Below the pieces are notes generated by a model. The model worked only from the letters and a program-made list of their open reading frames with translations. It made no database searches and was not told the origin of the DNA. This document shows positions 26,215-34,871 of a stretch of DNA of 64,000 nucleotides, one piece after another; the first letter of the stretch is position 1; every line of letters starts with the position of its first letter. Origin of the DNA: Sphingobium cupriresistens (GTDB lineage Bacteria; Pseudomonadota; Alphaproteobacteria; Sphingomonadales; Sphingomonadaceae); the NCBI RefSeq assembly GCF_004152865.1, contig NZ_SEOO01000005.1, positions 62,001 to 126,000 of the forward strand, given 5' to 3'. A program made the translations under genes and the position numbers.

Positions 26215-28038
26215 TTAAGCGACCCCCATCCGCTGCCGCACCGTCTGCTTCAAGATGTCGAGCGGCATCGCGCCCAGCGTCAGCACATCATGGAAGGCCT
26301 TGAGGTCGAACCTGTCGCCCTGCGCCTTCTTCACCTCGTCGCGCAACTGCGTCCACACGGTATGGCCGATCTTGTAGCTGCACGCCTGGCCCGGCCAGAC
26401 GGTATAGCGGTCGATCTCCCCCTGGCTGCGGCCGCGCGCGATGCCGGTGGTGGCGATCAGGTAATCGGTCGCCTTTTCCCGGCTCCAGCGCTTGGCGTGC
26501 ATCCCGCTGTCCACCACCAGACGGGTGGCGCGGAACAGGAGCGACTGGAGATAGCCGACCTGGCCCAGCGGATCGCCTTCATACATGCCCATTTCGTCGG
26601 CCAGTTGCTCCGAATAGAGCGCCCAGCCTTCGGAATAGCCGCTATAGCCGCCGCGCCGCCGGATCATGGGAATGGCATCGGATTCCAGCGCCACCGATAC
26701 TTGCAGATGATGGCCCGGCACCGCTTCATGATGGGTCAGCGTCGCCAGCCCGAATTTGGGCCGGTCGAACGTGTCGCGCAGGTTGATATAATAGATGGCC
26801 GGCCGCGATCCGTCGAGCGAGGCGTTCTGATAATAGCCGCCCGGCGCGCCCGCCTGGATCGTCACCGGCACGCGGCGCACCTCGACCGGCGCCTTGGGCA
26901 CGGTGTTGAAGGCTTCGCCCAGCCGCGCCTGCATCGCCTTGATCTGGGTGTTGAGCTGCGCCAGCAGCGCCTCGCGACCCGGATCGGTGTTGGGGAAGAG
27001 CTGATCGGGGCGTTTGTTGAGCGCGACCAGCCGGTCGCCGACTGTGCCCTGGCTCATCCCCTGGCCTTTCAGGATCGCGTCGATCCGGCCGCTGATCTGC
27101 GCGACCTGATCCAGGCCCAGTTGGTGAATGTCATCGCCCGTCAGCTTGGTCGTGGTCGCGGCCTCAGCGGCGGCGGCGTAGAAGGCCTCGCCATCGGGCA
27201 GACGCCAGCAGCCGGCGTCATGGCTGGCCTTGGCGCGTAGCTGCTGCACCAGCGCGCGCTGGCGGTCGACGGCGGGGAAGATTTTCTCGGCGACGATCTT
27301 TTCCGCCTGGGCGGCGCGTTCGGGCGGCAGGCCGGCGGCGGCGAGCTTCTTGACGAAACTGGCGACGAGGACCGTCTGCGCGGCGGGCTGATCGCGCAGC
27401 GCCGCCTGCATCTTCATCGTCGTGTCGAGGATATAGTCCGGCGCGAACACGCCCTTGGCCGCGTCCGTCTTTTGCCGGGCCAGTTCGCCGTCCATCGCGG
27501 CGGGGAAGGCTTCCAGACGGGCGAGATAGGCGTCGGCGTCGGCCGCGTCCTTCACCCGATGCTGCGAATCGAGGAAGTCGGGAATTTCGCGATAGCTGCC
27601 GGTCAACTGGCTGAGGATATAGGGCGCATAGCGGCCCGCCGTTTCGCCATAGCCGAAGCGTTCGCCGCTAACGGCGCGGTCGAGTTGATAGGCGACGACG
27701 TCATAGTCGAGCTGGCTGGCCTGGCTCAGCTTGGCGCGATCGACGCTGGCCAGCCGCTTCGCCTGCGCCTTGGTGCGGGCGAGGTCGCGGGCCGCGCCGG
27801 CGGCGCTGGTGTCGGACAGCTTGCCGCGCAGCGCCGCGCGCGCGCCGGTGTCGAGGCCGAGGCGCGTCGCCTGTTCGGGCGATTCGGCGAGCCGGGCGTA
27901 GAAGAAATCGTCCAGCATCGCGCGGAAACGGGTGTCGGCTCCGCCTGCCTGCGCAAAGGCGCTGGGGGTGGCGGCGGCGATGGCGGTGGCGCCGCTGGTG
28001 GCGAGGAATTGGCGTCGGTTCACGACAAAATGCTCCAT
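26215..28038 (-). CDS. DUF885-family secreted metallopeptidase-like protein
   Basis: The 607-residue protein has a twin-arginine-type signal (VNRRQFLATSGATAIAAATPSAFAQA), so it is probably exported folded. The DUF885 body carries HHEAVPGHHLQ at residues 436-446, a zinc-binding HExxxGH variant, and the later YSEGWALYSEQLADEMG with a likely third ligand. The family contains periplasmic peptidases with gluzincin-like folds. The substrate is unknown. It stands alone, convergent with aceA. Confidence 0.85.
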   Translation of the reverse strand: MEHFVVNRRQFLATSGATAIAAATPSAFAQAGGADTRFRAMLDDFFYARLAESPEQATRLGLDTGARAALRGKLSDTSAAGAARDLARTKAQAKRLASVDRAKLSQASQLDYDVVAYQLDRAVSGERFGYGETAGRYAPYILSQLTGSYREIPDFLDSQHRVKDAADADAYLARLEAFPAAMDGELARQKTDAAKGVFAPDYILDTTMKMQAALRDQPAAQTVLVASFVKKLAAAGLPPERAAQAEKIVAEKIFPAVDRQRALVQQLRAKASHDAGCWRLPDGEAFYAAAAEAATTTKLTGDDIHQLGLDQVAQISGRIDAILKGQGMSQGTVGDRLVALNKRPDQLFPNTDPGREALLAQLNTQIKAMQARLGEAFNTVPKAPVEVRRVPVTIQAGAPGGYYQNASLDGSRPAIYYINLRDTFDRPKFGLATLTHHEAVPGHHLQVSVALESDAIPMIRRRGGYSGYSEGWALYSEQLADEMGMYEGDPLGQVGYLQSLLFRATRLVVDSGMHAKRWSREKATDYLIATTGIARGRSQGEIDRYTVWPGQACSYKIGHTVWTQLRDEVKKAQGDRFDLKAFHDVLTLGAMPLDILKQTVRQRMGVA

Positions 28039-28124
28039 GGATCAAGGGAGGGCGGCAAGGGGGCGCCGCCCGCGATGAGGCCTTGTGCCGCGATGAGAAG
28101 GGCTTGGCTAGGGTTCAACGTCAT

Positions 28125-28150
28125 GTGATCCCGCGCAGGCAGGAGCACGG
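28125..28150. repeat. Half copy of GGGTTCCCGC-family repeat
   Basis: CCCGCGCAGGCAGGAGCACGG resembles the end of the 12801-12867 repeat (GACGCGGGAGCACGG). Only one arm is left, upstream of the glutathione transferase gene. A similar half copy (GTTCCCACTTGGCAGGAAC) is at about 26182-26200. Confidence 0.4.
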
Positions 28151-28251
28151 AGTTTGCATAAGCCCAGCTTGTAAGCTGCACGGATCGTTGCAGCTGTTTC
28201 GCCGCCACCCGATACGCTAAAAAGCGCGCACCTTGCACAGGGAGGAACCGC

Positions 28252-28950
28252 ATGGCCTACACGCTCATCACAGCCAATCGTAATTACAGCAGTTGGTCGC
28301 TGCGCCCCTGGGTGCTGATGACGGCGCTGGGCATCGCGTTCGAAGACCGGATCGAGCCGTTCGCGTCCGCCACCAACTATGCGGCGTTCCGCAGTTTCTC
28401 GCCGACCGGACAGGTGCCGGCGCTGATCGACAGGGCCAATGGGGAAGAGCGCACCATCTGGGATTCGCTCGGCATCATCCTCTATCTGGCGGACCGCCAT
28501 CCTGGCGTCTGGCCGGCGGACGAGGCTGCGCGCGCTTTTGCCCAATGCGCTGCGGCGGAAATGCACAGCGGCTTTTCGACCTTGCGCAACGACTGCACCA
28601 TGAATGTGGGCGTGCGCGTCGAGCCGCATGTCCAATCGCCCGCGCTGGGCCGGGACATCGCCCGCCTGCGGGAATTGTGGGAGCAGGGGTTGGACCGGTT
28701 CGGTGGTCCCTTCCTCGCCGGCAGCAGCTTCACCGCAGTCGATGCCTTCTATGCGCCGGTGGCGTTCCGCGTGCGCACCTATGGGCTGGATGTCGGCCCG
28801 CAAGCACAAGCCTGGGTCGATCATATGCTGGCCCATCCCGCCATGCTCCGGTGGGAGCAAGCGGCGCTGGCGGAAAGCTGGCGTGAGGACAGCCATGAGG
28901 CGGAGATGGGCGCGGCGGGCAGGATCATCGCGGACTATCGGGCGGTGTAA
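28252..28950 (+). CDS. Glutathione S-transferase family protein
   Basis: The 232-residue protein has an N-terminal thioredoxin-like domain (YTLITANRNYSSWSLRPWVLM, with Ser12/Ser15-type catalytic candidates; PTGQVPALID; IWDSLGIILYLADRHP). The all-helical C-terminal domain contains FLAGSSFTAVDAFYAPVAFRV. NYSSWSLRPW is typical of bacterial GSTs related to YfcF/maleylacetoacetate isomerase-like groups. It conjugates or isomerises electrophiles with glutathione. The substrate is unknown. GGAGGAACCGC precedes the ATG. Confidence 0.9.
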   Translation: MAYTLITANRNYSSWSLRPWVLMTALGIAFEDRIEPFASATNYAAFRSFSPTGQVPALIDRANGEERTIWDSLGIILYLADRHPGVWPADEAARAFAQCAAAEMHSGFSTLRNDCTMNVGVRVEPHVQSPALGRDIARLRELWEQGLDRFGGPFLAGSSFTAVDAFYAPVAFRVRTYGLDVGPQAQAWVDHMLAHPAMLRWEQAALAESWREDSHEAEMGAAGRIIADYRAV

Positions 28951-29039
28951 CATTCTTGCCCGCCTGATGGCGAAAACAGGACAAATCGGTCGCTCACCCC
29001 CTTTCCCGATCGCCCCGACGGGTCTAGGGGGTGAGGACT

Positions 29040-30491
29040 ATGGTCAAAGCTCGCACCCTCTACGAAAAGATCTGGGACGCGCACGTCGTCGAACGGCGTC
29101 CCGATGGCACCTGCCTCATCTATATCGACCGCCACCTCGTCCATGAAGTGACGAGCCCGCAGGCGTTCGAAGGGCTACGCCTCGCCGGCCGAAAAGTGCG
29201 CCGGCCCGATCTGACGCTGGCCGTGCCGGACCATAATCTGCCCACCACGCCGCGCCGCGACGCGGATGGCAAGCGCATCCCGATCGCCGATCCCGAAAGC
29301 GCCCAGCAACTGGCCGCGCTGGAGCGCAATGCGCCGGAGTTCGGCGTGCGCCTGATCGGCGACGCCGATGCGGAACAGGGCATCGTCCACGTCATCGGGC
29401 CGGAACAGGGCTTCACCTTGCCCGGCACCACGCTGGTCTGCGGCGACAGCCATACGTCCTCGCACGGCGCGCTGGGCGCGCTGGCCTTTGGCATCGGCAC
29501 GTCGGAGGTCGAGCATGTGCTGGCCACCCAGACGCTGCTGCTCAAGCAATCCAAGACCATGGCCGTCGTGGTCGATGGCGTGCTGGCGCCCGGCGTCACC
29601 GCCAAGGATGTCGCGCTGGCCATTTGCGGCACGATCGGCACGGCGGGCGGCACCGGCTATGTCATGGAATATCGGGGTTCCGTGTTTCGCGACATGTCGA
29701 TCGAAGGTCGCCTGACCGTCGCCAACATGTCGATCGAGGCGGGCGCGCGGTCGGGCCTGTTCGCGCCGGACGAGAAAACCTTCGCCTATATCGAGGGCCG
29801 CCCGATGGCGCCCAAGGGCGCGGATTTCGAGGCGGCCGTCGCCTATTGGCGCACGCTGCATACGGACGAGGGCGCGGTGTTCGACAAGACCGTGGTGATC
29901 GACGCCGCCGACATCGTGCCCAACGTCACCTGGGGCACCAGCCCGGAGGATGTCGTCGCCGTGACGGGCGTGGTGCCCGATCCGTCGAGCTTCGCCGATC
30001 CGTCCAAGCAGGCGGCGGCGCAGAAGTCGCTCGACTATATGGGGCTGACGGCAGGGCAAAGACTCGCCGACGTCGCCATCGAACATATTTTCATCGGCAG
30101 CTGCACCAACAGCCGGATCGAGGATCTGCGCGCCGCGGCGTCGCTGCTCAAAGGCCGCCATATCGCGGCGGGCATCAAGCACGCCATGGTCGTGCCCGGT
30201 TCCGGCCTGGTCAAGCGCCAGGCGGAGGAAGAAGGGCTGGACCGCGTCTTCCTCGACGCCGGTTTCGAATGGCGCGAGCCGGGTTGTTCGGCGTGCCTGG
30301 GCATGAACCCGGACAAGGTGCCCGCGGGCGAACGCTGCGCTTCGACCAGCAACCGCAATTTCATGGGCCGCCAGGGGCCGGGATCGCGCACCCATCTGGT
30401 GTCGCCCGCCATGGCGGCGGCGGCGGCCATCACCGGGCGGCTGACCGATGTGCGCGAATTGCTGAATAACAAAGAGGGTGTGGTCGCATGA
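29040..30491 (+). CDS. leuC: 3-isopropylmalate dehydratase large subunit
   Basis: The 483-residue aconitase-family enzyme has the [4Fe-4S] ligands in FIGSCTNSR and in [45 protein letters not shown] and the C-terminal [20 protein letters not shown] are diagnostic. With LeuD it isomerises 2-isopropylmalate to 3-isopropylmalate in leucine synthesis. ATG 29040 follows GGGGGTGAGG; a GTG three codons upstream is possible. Its stop overlaps the start of a 37-codon gene (ATGA), which in turn touches leuD. leuA and leuB are not nearby. Confidence 0.96.
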   Translation: MVKARTLYEKIWDAHVVERRPDGTCLIYIDRHLVHEVTSPQAFEGLRLAGRKVRRPDLTLAVPDHNLPTTPRRDADGKRIPIADPESAQQLAALERNAPEFGVRLIGDADAEQGIVHVIGPEQGFTLPGTTLVCGDSHTSSHGALGALAFGIGTSEVEHVLATQTLLLKQSKTMAVVVDGVLAPGVTAKDVALAICGTIGTAGGTGYVMEYRGSVFRDMSIEGRLTVANMSIEAGARSGLFAPDEKTFAYIEGRPMAPKGADFEAAVAYWRTLHTDEGAVFDKTVVIDAADIVPNVTWGTSPEDVVAVTGVVPDPSSFADPSKQAAAQKSLDYMGLTAGQRLADVAIEHIFIGSCTNSRIEDLRAAASLLKGRHIAAGIKHAMVVPGSGLVKRQAEEEGLDRVFLDAGFEWREPGCSACLGMNPDKVPAGERCASTSNRNFMGRQGPGSRTHLVSPAMAAAAAITGRLTDVRELLNNKEGVVA

Positions 30492-30601
30492 AGAAGATTT
30501 TCTGGCTGCTGACGCTGGGCGCACTGGCCAGCGCCGCCATGGCCGCGACCCTGGGCCGGGCCGAAGACACGCCGGCCGCCGAGGCGAAGAAGGTTCACTA
30601 A
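30488..30601 (+). CDS. 37-residue membrane peptide encoded between leuC and leuD
   Basis: ATG at 30488 overlaps the leuC stop (ATGA), and the TAA ending at 30601 shares its last base with the leuD ATG (TAATG). The peptide begins [20 protein letters not shown] and ends with the polar [17 protein letters not shown]. It reads as one transmembrane segment or a signal peptide with a short charged tail. Coupling at both ends suggests it is translated. No family was recognised. It could be a functional micropeptide or just a coupling cistron that carries ribosomes from leuC to leuD. Confidence 0.7.
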   Translation: MKKIFWLLTLGALASAAMAATLGRAEDTPAAEAKKVH

Positions 30602-31212
30602 TGGACAAGCTGACGACCGTCGACGGCCGGGCCTATCCGTTCGGGATGAAGAATGTCGATACCGACATCGTCATCCCGGCGCATTGGCTCAAGACGATTT
30701 CGCGCAGCGGCCTTGGCAAGGGCGCGTTCGAAGTGCTGCGCAAGGAACCGGGCAACGTCTTTGACGATCCCGCCTATGTCGGCAGCCCGATCCTGATCGC
30801 GGGCGACAATTTTGGCTGCGGGTCCAGCCGCGAACATGCCGCCTGGGCGCTCGGCGACCTCGGCATCAAGGTGGTGATCGCGCCCAGCTTCTCCGACATT
30901 TTCTCTGGAAACGCCTTCAAAAACGGCATCTTGACCGTGGTGCTGCCGCAGGCGGCCATCGACCGGCTGATGGACGTCGCCAAAGGCGTGAACGGGACGC
31001 CCGATCCGATCCATATCGATCTGGAATCGCAGACCGTCACCACGCAATTTCAGGATCGCTTCACGTTCGAAATCGATCCCTTCCGCAAACATTGCCTGTT
31101 GGGCGGGCTGGACGAGATCGGTCTGACTCTGGACCAGTCGGATCTGATCGGCGGCTATGAGGCGAAACAGGCGCAGGATCGCCCCTGGATCGTGCCCGCG
31201 GCCGTTGCGTAA
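30601..31212 (+). CDS. leuD: 3-isopropylmalate dehydratase small subunit
   Basis: The 203-residue swivelling domain partner of LeuC has [15 protein letters not shown] near the start (contacts the substrate) and [17 protein letters not shown] (swivel motif), and ends with the usual helical tail. Length is typical. Its ATG shares a base with the stop of the 37-codon gene, so LeuC, the micropeptide and LeuD are made from one coupled message. Confidence 0.97.
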   Translation: MDKLTTVDGRAYPFGMKNVDTDIVIPAHWLKTISRSGLGKGAFEVLRKEPGNVFDDPAYVGSPILIAGDNFGCGSSREHAAWALGDLGIKVVIAPSFSDIFSGNAFKNGILTVVLPQAAIDRLMDVAKGVNGTPDPIHIDLESQTVTTQFQDRFTFEIDPFRKHCLLGGLDEIGLTLDQSDLIGGYEAKQAQDRPWIVPAAVA

Positions 31213-31269
31213 CGACGCGCTTCTGCCTATCTTTCCTAACCAGACGGCATTTCAACGGGGCTTTGACGC

Positions 31270-31593
31270 ATGACCACCTTCGACGATCGCGAACGGGCGT
31301 TCGAAAATATGTTCGCCAACGATCAGGAACTGCAGTTCCGCATCCAGGCGCGCCGCAACCGCCTGCTGGGCGAATGGGCTGCCGTGAAGATGGGCCTGAC
31401 CCCGGAAGAAACCGACGCTTATGCCAAGGCGGTCGTGCAGGCCGATTTCGAGGAAGCGGGCGACGAGGATGTCATCCGCAAGCTGGTGGGCGACATGACG
31501 TCGGCCGGGATCGACATCGATGAAGCCGGCGTGCGCGCCGCGCTGGACGAGCAGGCGGTGATCGCCCGCCGCATGTTCATCGAAGCCCAGTAA
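31270..31593 (+). CDS. DUF1476 protein, F1-ATPase zeta inhibitor type
   Basis: The 107-residue acidic helical protein MTTFDDRERAFENMFANDQE belongs to DUF1476. In Paracoccus and other alphaproteobacteria this family is the zeta subunit that inhibits the F1Fo-ATPase, using its N-terminal segment. FRIQARRNRLLGEWAA and the C-terminal RAALDEQAVIARRMF fit the four-helix bundle. In this cluster it precedes bolA and the monothiol glutaredoxin with short spacing. The inhibitory role here is inferred from family. Confidence 0.9.
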   Translation: MTTFDDRERAFENMFANDQELQFRIQARRNRLLGEWAAVKMGLTPEETDAYAKAVVQADFEEAGDEDVIRKLVGDMTSAGIDIDEAGVRAALDEQAVIARRMFIEAQ

Positions 31594-31605
31594 GGCCACG
31601 ATCCC

Positions 31606-31839
31606 ATGCCGATGGCCGCCGACGATATTGCGGACATGATCCGCATCGCGATTCCGGATGCTGAGGTCGAGATTACCGACCTGGCCGGGGATGGCGATCA
31701 TTATGCGGCGAAAGTCGTGGCGGAAAGCTTTCGCGGCATGAGCCGGGTCGCGCAGCAGCGCGCCGTCTATGCGGCGCTGGGCGGACGCATGGGCGGCGTG
31801 CTGCACGCCTTGCAACTGACCACCGCCGTTCCCAACTAA
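31606..31839 (+). CDS. BolA/IbaG-family protein
   Basis: The 77-residue protein has the BolA fold pattern: AIPDAEVEITDLAGDGDHYAAKVVAESFRGMSRVAQQRAVYAAL, ending ALQLTTAVP. BolA proteins form a [2Fe-2S]-bridged complex with CGFS glutaredoxins, and grxD lies 57 bases downstream, supporting that partnership. ATG 31606 or 31612 may be used. The conserved His of the HxV-type ligand (GDGDHYAAKV) is present. Confidence 0.9.
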   Translation: MPMAADDIADMIRIAIPDAEVEITDLAGDGDHYAAKVVAESFRGMSRVAQQRAVYAALGGRMGGVLHALQLTTAVPN

Positions 31840-31896
31840 TCCTTCGATAGATTTGCGCTCCGCGGACGGGGCGCCAGACAGGACTGGACCTTAGAC

Positions 31897-32226
31897 ATGA
31901 CCGACGCCGTGCATCAGCGGATTGCCGAACTTGTGGGCGCCCATGACGTGGTGCTGTTCATGAAGGGCACGCCGCTCTTCCCGCAATGCGGCTTTTCCAG
32001 CCGCGCCATCGCGATCCTGGAACATCTGGGCGTCGCCTATGACACGGTCGACGTGTTGCAGGACCAGGCTGTGCGGCAGGGCATCAAGGCCTTTTCCGAC
32101 TGGCCGACCATCCCCCAGCTTTATGTGAAGGGCGAATTCGTCGGCGGCAGCGACATCATGATGGAAATGTACGAGGCTGGCGAATTGCAGCAGTTGATGA
32201 CCGACCAGGGCGTCGCCGCCAGTTAA
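31897..32226 (+). CDS. grxD: Monothiol glutaredoxin Grx4 family
   Basis: The 109-residue protein has the CGFS active site at residues 31-34 (FPQCGFSS), the glutathione-binding region WPTIPQLYVKGEFVGGSDI and a normal length. Grx4 proteins carry and transfer [2Fe-2S] clusters, usually with BolA, encoded just upstream. It closes the DUF1476-bolA-grxD cluster and is followed by a terminator. Confidence 0.96.
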   Translation: MTDAVHQRIAELVGAHDVVLFMKGTPLFPQCGFSSRAIAILEHLGVAYDTVDVLQDQAVRQGIKAFSDWPTIPQLYVKGEFVGGSDIMMEMYEAGELQQLMTDQGVAAS

Positions 32227-32251
32227 GCGGGGCTGGGTCTGACGGTTTGCG

Positions 32252-32283
32252 AAGGGCGGTCCGGGTTCGGGCCGCCCTTTTTT
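32252..32283 (+). terminator. Rho-independent terminator after grxD
   Basis: AAGGGCGGTCC pairs with GGGCCGCCCTT (one G-T) and runs into TTTTTT, 26 bases after the grxD stop. Confidence 0.85.
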
Positions 32284-32304
32284 GTTGCTTTGAGTGGCTG
32301 TCCG

Positions 32305-32430
32305 CCATTCCCCTTCCGCTTGCGGGAGGGGCAGCGAGACTTGCGCGCGAAGCGCGTTAGTCGCAGCGCGGTGGGCTGTTGCGACGTCCTGCCCACCCCC
32401 TAACTCCCTCCCGCCAGCGGGGGGGGGGGA
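32305..32430. repeat. Inverted repeat pair of the CCCCTCCCGC family, no gene between
   Basis: The left end has CTTCCGCTTGCGGGAGGGG. The right end has CCCACCCCCTAACTCCCTCC followed by a run of ten G. The two are about 60 bases apart and diverge only slightly as inverted copies. They resemble the repeats bracketing the DUF559 gene at 49.5-49.9 kb, but the gap holds only GCGCGAAGCGCG-type palindromes. The rest of the gap to 32714 shows nothing further. Confidence 0.55.
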
Positions 32431-32714
32431 CATGTCCGATTCTGGTCGCACCCAGTCACATCGAGACCATGGTCGAGGATAAGGGAGAAGCACCACCGGG
32501 TGGGGGATGCTGGCGGAGACGGCCTGCATCCCCCGATAGGTAAACGGTGGGAACGCGACCAATGTCGCAATGACTGTGCCACAATGGTGCGTTTGCAGGA
32601 AAGCGCGGGTTCCAAAGGTTAACGCCTCGACCGCCTTCATCCGCTTTGTCAAATTTTCCGACATATCGCGCCTTTTCAACGCGAAGTGTGACGCTCCACC
32701 GCTGCGAACGCCCA

Positions 32715-32751
32715 TTGACTACATCCGTAATCGATGCGATTACATCTGTGG
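32715..32751 (+). promoter_or_regulatory. BlaI-type operators and promoter of blaI-M56 operon
   Basis: CTACATCCGTAA (32719-32730) and TTACATCTGTGG (32740-32751) each carry the TACA-N2-GTA dyad of BlaI/MecI operators. A possible -35 (TTGACT, 32715-32720) overlaps the first site. Position 30-65 bases before the blaI GTG fits autorepression. Confidence 0.65.
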
Positions 32752-32781
32752 TTGTTAAATATGCGAGTCGGGTGAGGCCAG

Positions 32782-33150
32782 GTGACTGAGAAGATCAGCG
32801 AAGCGGAACTGGTGGTGATGGAGGCGTTGTGGGAAACCGCGCCGCAGACCGCCAATGACGTGTCGGATCGGGTCGCCGCCGACCGCGACTGGAGCCTGCA
32901 AACGGTCAAGACCTTGCTGTCGCGGCTGATGGCCAAGGATATCATCGCCGCCGACCAGGATGGCCGCCGCTTTCTCTATCGCCCGATGGTGGCGCGCGAC
33001 GATTATGTCGCGGGCGAATCCGGGCGGCTGGTGAACCGGCTGTTTGGCGGGCGGGTGTCGCCGCTGGTCGCCCAGTTGGCGCAACAGGATCAATTGACGG
33101 CGGACGATATCGCCGAGCTTGAGGCCATCCTGAAGGGGTTGAAATCATGA
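32782..33150 (+). CDS. BlaI/MecI/CopY-family transcriptional repressor
   Basis: The 122-residue winged-helix repressor has ISEAELVVMEALWETAPQTANDVSDRVA, WSLQTVKTLLSRLMAKDII and the dimerisation tail. It starts with GTG at 32782. The family cleavage site usually lies in the dimer helices (around LVNRLFGGRVSPLVAQL here) and is cut when the M56 partner is activated. The downstream M56 gene overlaps it by ATGA. The regulated gene is not adjacent, so targets may be elsewhere or only the operon itself. Confidence 0.92.
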   Translation: MTEKISEAELVVMEALWETAPQTANDVSDRVAADRDWSLQTVKTLLSRLMAKDIIAADQDGRRFLYRPMVARDDYVAGESGRLVNRLFGGRVSPLVAQLAQQDQLTADDIAELEAILKGLKS

Positions 33151-34856
33151 GCGTCTGGCTGGCCGAAACGCTGATCGCCACCACTTTGCTGATGGCGCTG
33201 GTCATGTTGTTACGGCGGCCGGTGGCGCGCTGGCTGGGCGCGGGGGCGGCCTATTGGCTCTGGGCGCTGCCGCTGGCGCGGATGTTGCTGCCGACGCTAC
33301 CGGGCGACGTCGATCCCTCGCCGTTGCATGTCGCGGTCGATCAGGTCGGCCTGCCGGACCTGCTGACGGTCGCGCCCGCCGCATCTGTCGCCGAGTCCAC
33401 GCCGTCCTTCCCCTGGATGGAGATCGGCATCGGCCTCTGGTTCGTCGGGCTGGTCGCTTTCCTGGCGGTGCAGGCCGTGGGCTATGCGCGGTTCCGCCGC
33501 CATATGCTGGATGGCGCGACGCCGATCGGGGAGGAGGGGCGCATCCGCCTCATCACCAGCCCCCATGCCTCCGGGCCGCTCGCCTTCGGGGTGTTGCGCC
33601 CCTATATCGTGCTGCCCGCCGATTTCGCGCTGCGCTATGACGCGCAGGAACAGGATATGGCGATCGCCCATGAACGGGCGCATCATGAGCGCGGCGACCT
33701 GGCCGCCAACATGATCGCGCTGCTGCTGCTGGCGGTGCATTGGTGCAATCCGGTCGCATGGATCGCCTATCGCGCCTATCGCGCCGATCAGGAAACCGCC
33801 TGCGACGCGCGCGTCCTCTCGCTCTACGGCCGCGACCAGGCCCATGCCTATGGCCGCGCCATCTTGAAGGCGGCGGGCGGCCGGCAATTTGCAGGCGCCT
33901 GCCATCTCACCCGTATCACGACGTTGAAAGGGAGGCTGAAAATGCTGTCCAACCATGATGTTTCGCTTCAGCGTATCAGTTGGGGCATGGCCGCCGTCGC
34001 GGTTGTCACCGCCGCAGGGTTGGCGCTCACCGCATCGGGCAGCCGCGCCGCGCAGCAGATGGCGGCGATCACTGACAAGGTGGAAGGCGCCGACTTCGCC
34101 AAATTGTCCAATCTGGTGTCGCAGCCCGTAGCGGCGACCGTACCGACACTGGCCGAAGGTGCCGCGATCCCTGCTGTGCCAGCCGTCCCGGCGGCCAGCG
34201 CGGCCGATGATGCATGGCCCTCGCCAGCGCCCATGGCCCCGCCCGCGCCGATCGTGCCCGCCGCCGACATGATCGCCCCGGTGCCGCCCGCGCCGCCGGT
34301 GCCCCCCGTCGTGCGCAATGAAAAGGGTCGGATGACCGTCACCCATGCCGACGGTCGTGTCGAAACGCACCGTATCCCGACGAAGGCGGACATCGCCCGG
34401 ATGGTGCCGGTGGTCGATGTGCGCGAAGGTTGCGATGGCGGCAGGGACGCCACCACCCGCCGCGAAAGCGTGGACGCCAATGGCCGTCGCCATATCCGGG
34501 TGCGTATCTGCAACGCGGCGATCGAGCGGGCAGCCCAACGCTCCGCCGACATGGCCGGGATGCAAGCCGATCGCGCCGCGCGGCAGGCGGATATTGCCGA
34601 GGCCCGCGCCGAACGGGCGGCCCGCCGTTCCGAGCAGGCGGCCGACCTTCAGGCGGACCGGGCGGAGCGGCAGGCCGACATCGCCGAAGTCCGCGCCGAA
34701 CGCGCCGCGCGTTCCGACCATGTTGCGGCGCTGAATGGCCTGCGCACCGCGCGGGGTCAGATCGCCCGCAACACGTCCATGCCTGGCTATGCCCGCGCGC
34801 AGGCGCTGCGCGAAATCGACCAGTCGATCGCGGAACTGCGTAACGACCAGCCCTGA
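33147..34856 (+). CDS. M56-family (BlaR1-like) membrane metallopeptidase without penicillin-sensor domain
   Basis: The 569-residue protein has N-terminal transmembrane segments and the cytoplasmic zinc-protease loop with H175-E176-R-A-H179 and a downstream third-ligand region DQETACDARVL. In BlaR1/MecR1 a C-terminal penicillin-binding domain follows. Here the C-terminal part after a final membrane segment (about residue 280) is Ala/Pro-rich, then a helical Arg/Ala-rich repeat (units like QADRAARQADIAEARAERAA, about 473-525). No SxxK-type active site was seen. The protein likely senses another envelope signal and cleaves the BlaI-type repressor encoded upstream. Confidence 0.85.
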   Translation: MSVWLAETLIATTLLMALVMLLRRPVARWLGAGAAYWLWALPLARMLLPTLPGDVDPSPLHVAVDQVGLPDLLTVAPAASVAESTPSFPWMEIGIGLWFVGLVAFLAVQAVGYARFRRHMLDGATPIGEEGRIRLITSPHASGPLAFGVLRPYIVLPADFALRYDAQEQDMAIAHERAHHERGDLAANMIALLLLAVHWCNPVAWIAYRAYRADQETACDARVLSLYGRDQAHAYGRAILKAAGGRQFAGACHLTRITTLKGRLKMLSNHDVSLQRISWGMAAVAVVTAAGLALTASGSRAAQQMAAITDKVEGADFAKLSNLVSQPVAATVPTLAEGAAIPAVPAVPAASAADDAWPSPAPMAPPAPIVPAADMIAPVPPAPPVPPVVRNEKGRMTVTHADGRVETHRIPTKADIARMVPVVDVREGCDGGRDATTRRESVDANGRRHIRVRICNAAIERAAQRSADMAGMQADRAARQADIAEARAERAARRSEQAADLQADRAERQADIAEVRAERAARSDHVAALNGLRTARGQIARNTSMPGYARAQALREIDQSIAELRNDQP

Positions 34857-34871
34857 TATTACCGAGCGGCC

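Noticed and set aside
26044..27240. GTG-started open frame after aceA
   Set aside because: It crosses a strong terminator and then runs antisense to the DUF885 gene. No protein-like N-terminus was seen.
32294..32482. Small open frame of 62 codons between grxD and blaI
   Set aside because: It runs through the repeat pair, has no plausible ribosome-binding site, and reads as translated repeat sequence.
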